Below, in pieces: positions 59,762 to 64,000 of a stretch of 64,000 bases of DNA. Every line of letters begins with the position of its first letter. The first letter of the stretch is position 1. The translations under genes were made by a program, and so were the position numbers. Below the pieces are notes generated by a model. That model saw only the letters and a list, made by a program, of their open reading frames with translations. It searched no databases and was not told where the DNA came from. The stretch is from contig UQLI01000007.1 of NCBI GenBank assembly GCA_900541715.1, positions 3,805 to 67,804 of the forward strand, in the 5' to 3' direction. The DNA comes from an uncultured Collinsella sp. Its GTDB lineage: Bacteria > Actinomycetota > Coriobacteriia > Coriobacteriales > Coriobacteriaceae.

Positions 59762-60184
59762 CTAACTCTCCCAGCCGGCGCGGATGGTTGTTGCGACATC
59801 GCCTAGGCGCTGGCCCAGGGCCGCTAGATGCTGAAGCACCTCACTAGGCGAGGCGCCGTTGAGAATGCACGTGAGGGCATATGAGGCCAAGAAGATTGCC
59901 GCGAGTCCCAACGGGATCAGCGCAATCATCGCTAACGTGCGCAGGCGCTGGCCCACGCGGCGGTGACGTGTGCGGCGCTTGTCGAACGCAAGCTCCTGCG
60001 CATATGAATCTTGTTGTACGGAATAGTTCTCTGGCGCCGATCCGCCCGCAGGCGAAACCGCGGGCGTGGCATTTTGCACAGGGGGCTGGGCGGTTACCCC
60101 TTGCATTTGCATCTCCATGAGCCGTTGCTGCTGACGCAACATGCGCTCGGCTTGTCGCTGCGGGGTCTCAAGAAACAGATCCAT
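59762..60184 (-). CDS. small single-pass membrane protein, unknown
   Basis: A 140-residue protein starting MDLFLETPQRQAERM with GAGGAGG 6 bp upstream. The N-terminal half is Gln/Met-rich and charged (RMLRQQQRLMEMQMQGVTAQ), probably helical; a basic patch (DKRRTRHRRVGQRLR) precedes one membrane helix (TLAMIALIPLGLAAIFLASYALTCIL). A short outside tail follows. No family is recognised. The 5' region is long and contains the CTGACCAAAAGCTTGACGG motif also found upstream of the AbiEi-like gene. Confidence 0.65.
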   Translation of the reverse strand: MDLFLETPQRQAERMLRQQQRLMEMQMQGVTAQPPVQNATPAVSPAGGSAPENYSVQQDSYAQELAFDKRRTRHRRVGQRLRTLAMIALIPLGLAAIFLASYALTCILNGASPSEVLQHLAALGQRLGDVATTIRAGWES

Positions 60185-60436
60185 GCTGGCCTCCTCAATC
60201 GGAGCATTCGACGCTTGCGCCCAGCATCCCGCACCGCCAAGGCCACGGCAACGCAATCCGTAGCAATAGCTGCAAAGCTTCTTGTTGACAAAAGCTGTCG
60301 AAAACCTCAACAACTCCCCTACCAGCACTTTCTCTGAGCTTTTTTGTCGAATAATCTTTCGCCCTTCCACCAACCCGCCAACTAACCAAAACCTGACCAA
60401 AAGCTTGACGGAAATTGTGAAGACCGGGACCCTACA

Positions 60437-60465
60437 CAAAAAGTGCCGCCCCAAAGGGGCGGCAC
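60437..60465 (-). terminator. terminator downstream of rubrerythrin
   Basis: Perfect 10-bp stem GTGCCGCCCC/GGGGCGGCAC with a 3-nt loop; on the minus strand TTTTT follows. Confidence 0.85.
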
Positions 60466-60515
60466 GCAAACTTATTATCAGCTTTTCTGTAACGAGCACG
60501 CGACGACCCGAAGCC

Positions 60516-60613
60516 GGAGCGCAGGGCGGGAGGCCGGACTACCTTCCCTCAACGCGACCCTGCGGAGCCGTGAGCGGGGAGGGAAGGTAGTCCGGCCTCC
60601 CGCCCTGCGCTCC
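60516..60613. repeat. perfect inverted repeat with 35-bp arms
   Basis: 60516-60550 is the exact reverse complement of 60579-60613; the 28-nt centre is partly self-complementary. It lies 20 bp after the rubrerythrin stop codon. The sequence of the arms is not found elsewhere in the window. Confidence 0.92.
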
Positions 60614-60633
60614 GCAGCAGCCAGCGCCACGCG

Positions 60634-61173
60634 CTAGTAGTTCACCACCTGCTCCTCAAAGTACGCCTTCGGGTGGTTGCACACCGGGCACACCTCGGGC
60701 GCCTCGGCACCAACATGCAGGTGCCCGCAGTTCAGGCACTTCCACACCTTCACGCCCTCGCGCTCAAACACCTCGCCCGACTCAATGCGCTCGACAAGCT
60801 TGTTGTAGCGCTCCTCGTGAGCCTGCTCGACAGCACCGACGCCACGGAACTTTGCGGCGATCTCGGTAAAGCCCTCCTCCTCGGCGGTCTTGGCAAACTC
60901 GTCGTACATCGTGGTCCACTCGTAGTTCTCGCCCGCAGCGGCATCACGCAAGTTGTCCAGAGTGTCGGGAACGGCGCCGTCGTGCAGATACTTAAACCAC
61001 AGCTTGGCGTGCTCGGACTCGTTGCCCGCCGTCTCGGCAAAGATATTCGAGATCTGAACGTAGCCGTCCTTCTTGGCCTTGGATGCATAGTAGCGATACT
61101 TAGTGTGCGCCTGGGACTCACCGGCAAAAGCGGTCTCGAGGTTCTTCTTGGTCTGAGAGTTCTCAAAATCCAT
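60634..61173 (-). CDS. rubrerythrin
   Basis: Rubrerythrin reduces hydrogen peroxide in anaerobes. The 179-residue protein has the four-helix di-iron domain with its Glu ligands (ETAFAGESQAHTKYRYYASK, then NESEHAKLWFKYL and AVEQAHEERYNKL) and a C-terminal rubredoxin-like centre with two C-x2-C pairs (KCLNCGHLH, VCPVCNHPK). The start MDFENSQTKKN has GAAGGGAAG upstream. It lies 114 bp downstream of the MutY-like gene on the same strand. Together with the Rrf2 regulator this makes an oxidative-stress grouping. Confidence 0.96.
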   Translation of the reverse strand: MDFENSQTKKNLETAFAGESQAHTKYRYYASKAKKDGYVQISNIFAETAGNESEHAKLWFKYLHDGAVPDTLDNLRDAAAGENYEWTTMYDEFAKTAEEEGFTEIAAKFRGVGAVEQAHEERYNKLVERIESGEVFEREGVKVWKCLNCGHLHVGAEAPEVCPVCNHPKAYFEEQVVNY

Positions 61174-61287
61174 AGGTGTACTTCCCTTCAACACATGCCG
61201 CCCGTAGGCTTCGAGCGACCTTGTCTTTAGGATGCCCTCATGTCGAAAATCTAAACCTTACAATCCTGTTCTTCAGATTCGGGTGGA

Positions 61288-62193
61288 CTACACGCTTAGC
61301 CAGCGGTCACCCTCCACGCGGCAAAAGCCCTCACGCTCCAGGTCGGCCAAAATGCCTGCGACAAGATCGTGATCGACTGGCTCGCGACCTGCTGCCGCCT
61401 CCATTTCGTTGACACTCGCCACGGCCTCGGCGAGTGTGATGCCCGCCGGACGCCCATCGCGCGCAGCCAGCAGCATGCGCACAATATGGGCGCGCTTTTG
61501 ACGGCGCGAGCCCTCAAACTTGGACTGACGACTATAGCTCGCCGAGCGCCTGGACGGATTGGGCAGCGTCTTCTTAAGATACGCGCCATAATCCAGCAGC
61601 GCGTAATACCATGCGCGCGGTGTGTCGGCATCGTCGAGCGGCACGGCAAAGGGAGCGATCTCATCCGCCGTCGCACCGGGAGCCGCCGGACAGGCGGCCT
61701 GAATCAACGGCACCAGCTCGCGATCGGGAACGGCCGGCACATCGGGAAAGAAATGATGCAAAAAGACCGTGCGCACATTGGTCTCTAGATACACGCCTGG
61801 AAGATCAAACGCAAACGAACGGATGCCCTGCGCCGTTGCCGGGCCAATGCCGGGCAGAGCGACCAAGTCACGCGTCTCACGCGGAAACTCCCCGTCCCAG
61901 TCCTCTACAACGCGCTGAGCGGCCCCATGAAGCGCCAGAGCGCGTCGGTTGTAGCCCATGCCCTGCCAAGCGTCCAAAACATCGGAAGGCGCGGCCTGGG
62001 CAAGCGCCTGCACAGTCGGAAAACGATCGAGCCACACCGGCATGCGCGCCTCCACACGCGGCACCTGCGTTTGCTGCAGCATGACCTCAGAAAGCCAAAT
62101 GATGTACGGATCGCGTGTGCGGCGCCACGGAAGGTCGCGATAACGCAGGACCCCTTCCGAACGAATCATCGAACGAAAGGGGTCCTGAATCAT
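61288..62193 (-). CDS. MutY-like HhH-GPD glycosylase lacking iron-sulfur ligands
   Basis: The 301-residue protein has the MutY/Nth core: LPWRRTRDPYIIWLSEVMLQ with the catalytic Glu (residue 36), WQGMGYNRRALALH and helix-hairpin-helix LPGIGPATAQGI. The catalytic Asp position is Glu (LETNV, residue 137). The four cysteines for the 4Fe-4S cluster are absent (only two Cys in the whole protein), replaced by a basic Ser-rich stretch NPSRRSASYSRQSKFEGSRR. There is no C-terminal NUDIX-like 8-oxoG domain; the C-terminus looks like a small winged helix. AAGGAG precedes the ATG. It lies 21 bp after the Rrf2 gene, probably in one operon. Whether it acts on A:8-oxoG pairs is uncertain. Confidence 0.85.
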   Translation of the reverse strand: MIQDPFRSMIRSEGVLRYRDLPWRRTRDPYIIWLSEVMLQQTQVPRVEARMPVWLDRFPTVQALAQAAPSDVLDAWQGMGYNRRALALHGAAQRVVEDWDGEFPRETRDLVALPGIGPATAQGIRSFAFDLPGVYLETNVRTVFLHHFFPDVPAVPDRELVPLIQAACPAAPGATADEIAPFAVPLDDADTPRAWYYALLDYGAYLKKTLPNPSRRSASYSRQSKFEGSRRQKRAHIVRMLLAARDGRPAGITLAEAVASVNEMEAAAGREPVDHDLVAGILADLEREGFCRVEGDRWLSV

Positions 62194-62214
62194 GGCTATG
62201 CTCCTTATGCGGCG

Positions 62215-62700
62215 CTATTCCTCCCGGTAAGCGCACGCGCAGGTGGCGTACTCGGGAAACGCTTCGCGGTCGGCGAACTTGGGATCGACGGCCGGGAACT
62301 GGCGGTGAGCGACGATGTCGCCGAGCGAAACGGAATCGAGGTAGTCGCGCATCAACGCCTGGGCTCCGGCCCACAGGGGATGATAGCAGCACGCGCCCAT
62401 GCGCGCACAGTCACCATCGGGCGCGGTGCAATCGTTCATAACCATAGGACCCTGAACGGCCTCGACGACCTGGCGGATAGTGACGTCGTCCGGACTGACC
62501 TTGAGACGCATGCCACCGTGGACGCCACGCAGGCTCTCCACAATACCGGCCTGAACCAAACCATGCTGGATCGAACGGGCAAACGAATACGGGACATTGA
62601 CCTCTTCGGCGGCGGTGCGAACAGAAAGCAGACGCTCCGGGTCCTCGGCAAGCATCGCGAGCATGCGAAGGGCGTAATCAGTCTTCCTCGATATGTCCAT
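62215..62700 (-). CDS. Rrf2-family transcriptional regulator
   Basis: A 161-residue winged-helix regulator of the IscR/NsrR/RsrR type. The DNA-binding N-terminus is MDISRKTDYALRMLAMLAED with the recognition helix VNVPYSFARSIQHGLVQAG. Cysteines 91, 98, 104 and 105 (NDCTAPDGDCARMGACCYHP) fit an iron-sulfur cluster site, so it probably senses oxidants, nitric oxide or cluster supply. It is first in an apparent operon with the MutY-like gene. Its leader carries an 11-bp hairpin. Targets in the window are not established. Confidence 0.92.
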   Translation of the reverse strand: MDISRKTDYALRMLAMLAEDPERLLSVRTAAEEVNVPYSFARSIQHGLVQAGIVESLRGVHGGMRLKVSPDDVTIRQVVEAVQGPMVMNDCTAPDGDCARMGACCYHPLWAGAQALMRDYLDSVSLGDIVAHRQFPAVDPKFADREAFPEYATCACAYREE

Positions 62701-62812
62701 TTTTCCCCTTTCAAGGAATAGGAACAGCTCGAACGAGCTCCGGGGCCGAGCTTACGTCGAGACGTCAATGACCGTATGGACGCCCAAATAGCAAAACGGG
62801 TGCCCGCTGAAT

Positions 62813-62888
62813 GCCGTTTTTGAAGCCTCTTGCATCAAAAACGGCCCACAGTGCAATTGAGTATAACCTAACCCCCTGCTTCGTTGAA
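62813..62888 (-). promoter_or_regulatory. Rrf2 promoter and leader hairpin
   Basis: On the minus strand TTCAAC (62883-62888) and TATACT (62860-62865) are 17 bp apart. Immediately downstream GCCGTTTTTGA (62813-62823) pairs with 62835-62845 (11 bp perfect) in the untranslated leader. The rest of 62889-63007 shows nothing recognisable. Confidence 0.6.
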
Positions 62889-63007
62889 CTGGTGTTGCGC
62901 AACAAACGCCTTGTTTGAGTACATGCCTCAAACGGAGCTTGTCCGGAAATTGGGAGGATTTGGTTTTGGGCGAAAGGGGCCGATGGGATCAAGGTCCTAT
63001 CAAACGC

Positions 63008-63035
63008 AAAAAGCCACGTCCGAAGACGTGGCTTT
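63008..63035 (-). terminator. tRNA-Asp terminator
   Basis: On the minus strand GCCACGTC-TTCG-GACGTGGC is followed by TTTTT, 9 bp after the CCA end. Confidence 0.92.
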
Positions 63036-63043
63036 AATTGCGT

Positions 63044-63121
<78 letters not shown>

Positions 63122-63167
63122 AGGCAGACGTTCGCGTTTGTTTCCGCTCGCGTGCGCTGCGGGGATT

Positions 63168-63197
63168 AGTATACACAGAAGTCTGTCCGGTGCGCAA
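63168..63197 (-). promoter_or_regulatory. promoter of tRNA-Asp
   Basis: On the minus strand TTGCGC (63192-63197), an 18-bp spacer and TATACT (63168-63173), preceded by an A/T-rich stretch (63201-63220) that could act as an UP element. Confidence 0.65.
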
Positions 63198-63230
63198 CAA
63201 CTTTTTTGAAAATATTTTTTGGGCCCCTCC

Positions 63231-63373
63231 GGGAGGGTCTCCGGGGCTGAGGGCGGGGGTTAAGTTTGCTGCTCTACAGTCCTGCGCAAGACGGAAAGCA
63301 CATTAAGTGCTTTCCTTTGCGTGCGGAACTCGCGACAAACTTAACCCCCGCCCTCAGCCCCGGAGACCCTCCC
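63231..63373. repeat. perfect inverted repeat with 38-bp arms and an inner hairpin
   Basis: 63231-63268 is the exact reverse complement of 63336-63373. Inside, GGAAAGCAC pairs with GTGCTTTCC. The element lies between the tRNA-Asp promoter and the phosphoesterase terminator. It has no T-run directly after either arm, so it is not a standard terminator. Confidence 0.93.
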
Positions 63374-63491
63374 TGCCGTCACATTGTTCAATCAGTTTTG
63401 CGGGCGTGCGCCGCTGCGCGGCTAGCCCGCATGCTCCTCGGCGGGGTTGGTCTGATGGATCTTGTTGAACTTCCACCTTTGGCTCAAATGG

Positions 63492-63524
63492 AAACGGGGG
63501 GACGCATCTGCATCCCCCGTTTTT
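63492..63524. terminator. terminator after the phosphoesterase gene
   Basis: ACGGGGG and CCCCCGT pair around 13 nt. The plus strand carries TTTTT after the stem and the minus strand carries TTTCC, so it could act in both directions; the only adjacent gene ends from the right. Confidence 0.6.
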
Positions 63525-63531
63525 GTTGTGA

Positions 63532-63999
63532 TTACTCTAGGTCAATAAACTTAGTGCTTAGGATCTTGCCGTCTTTTACTAGCATTCTGGCCATGGTGGG
63601 GCCTCGGGTGCCTCTGGGATAGCTGGCGCTGCCTGGGTTGAGGACCAAGCAGCGGCCCACTTGGGCTTCTTTAGTTACGTGGGTGTGGCCGTTGATGGCT
63701 ACGTCTACGGATCCAACCGGGAGGTCTTCGCGGTAGTGGGCTACGGCGAATTTGAGGCCTTCGTAGGTAAAGAGCGCAAGACGGTCTACATCGGGACCGT
63801 AGTCGCGGTAGTAATCGTTGTTGCCCAGTACGGCCCGCACGGGGGCGATGGTGCATAGGTGCTCGTAGTCTATCTCTGACGTGAGGTCGCCGGCGTGGAT
63901 GATCAGGTCTGCGCCCTCAAGCTCATCCAAGAGCGCAGGCGATAAATAGCCGTGGGTGTCCGAGATGATGTCGATACGCTTGGCGCTTGCACTGTTCAT
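63532..63999 (-). CDS. YfcE/MJ0936-family metallophosphoesterase
   Basis: A 155-residue phosphodiesterase with the calcineurin-like metal motifs in order: SDTHG near the N-terminus, HAGDLTS, VLGNNDYY, and NGHTHV in the C-terminal half. The short length is typical of the YfcE/MJ0936 group, which hydrolyses phosphodiester substrates in vitro; the natural substrate is usually unknown. The start ATG is the second-last position of the window, so a longer N-terminus cannot be excluded and the ribosome site is not visible. Confidence 0.88.
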   Translation of the reverse strand: MNSASAKRIDIISDTHGYLSPALLDELEGADLIIHAGDLTSEIDYEHLCTIAPVRAVLGNNDYYRDYGPDVDRLALFTYEGLKFAVAHYREDLPVGSVDVAINGHTHVTKEAQVGRCLVLNPGSASYPRGTRGPTMARMLVKDGKILSTKFIDLE

Positions 64000-64000
64000 G

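Larger units (their letters stand above)
60185..60633. other. gene-free interval with motif, terminator and long inverted repeat
   Basis: From left to right it holds the leader of the small membrane protein, the CTGACCAAAAGCTTGACGG motif (60393-60411), the rubrerythrin-side terminator (60437-60465) and a 35-bp-arm inverted repeat (60516-60613). No gene is supported here. Confidence 0.6.

Noticed and set aside
63266..63622. Plus-strand open frame of 118 codons
   Set aside because: It runs through the 38-bp inverted repeat and a terminator, and has no ribosome site or family features.

Overview
The window looks like part of the chromosome of a Collinsella-like gut actinobacterium (class Coriobacteriia). 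The evidence is the high GC content, the many GTG and TTG starts, and the gene families: a CbiM/Q/O metal importer, a long DUF4012 protein, several mannose-family PTS and SIS-domain genes under GntR/UTRA regulators, and an AbiEi-like orphan protein. The genus is an inference from content; no rRNA gene is present to confirm it.

Layout. 1-3.4 kb: end of a phospholipase C-like gene, then a CbiM-CbiQ-CbiO importer whose promoter carries a NikR-type operator, so nickel is the likely substrate. 3.5-7.4 kb: pheS-pheT behind a T-box leader. 7.6-14.2 kb: M32 carboxypeptidase, glmM, a DUF4012 membrane protein and a DMT transporter. 14.4-21.1 kb is an accessory zone next to tRNA-Val: a DUF5710 protein, a divergent Sau3AI-like restriction enzyme and C5 methyltransferase, an unknown gene, and an AlbA_2/ATPase regulator with a 25-bp perfect palindrome upstream. 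21.2-29.4 kb: an M16 protease, a HicAB pair with a palindromic operator over its -10 box, 5-formyl-THF cyclo-ligase, an AbiEi/DUF559-like protein bracketed by a repeat family, metA and a lactate/malate dehydrogenase family gene.

29.5-45.6 kb is the most coherent region. It has three paralogous SIS-domain proteins, three GntR/UTRA regulators, a complete mannose-family PTS (IIAB, IIC, IID), a HAD phosphatase and an EamA transporter. Each regulator can be matched to its own tandem direct-repeat operator. The architecture resembles known Amadori-product (fructoselysine/glucoselysine) PTS-deglycase systems, which is the working hypothesis for its substrate. An IS110/IS1111-type element sits inside this region.

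45.6-64 kb is mostly housekeeping: GNAT acetyltransferase, threonine aldolase, PAP2 phosphatase, mfd, a circularly permuted ATP-grasp protein between direct repeats, a zinc-ribbon membrane protein, nth, an ABC exporter, rmuC, rubrerythrin, a MutY-like glycosylase without iron-sulfur ligands, an Rrf2 regulator, tRNA-Asp and a YfcE-like phosphoesterase.

The intergenic DNA is unusually structured. There are perfect inverted repeats with 24-38 bp arms of unrelated sequence at different loci, several families of short GGGAC-containing hairpins, a tandem/inverted repeat family with the core CCGAAAATCCACGCTCGT, and a multi-stem element found twice (about 33.6 and 43.6 kb, with a fragment at 48.25 kb) whose stems differ in sequence but keep pairing. 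That last element is the best candidate here for an undescribed structured RNA or structured mobile repeat.
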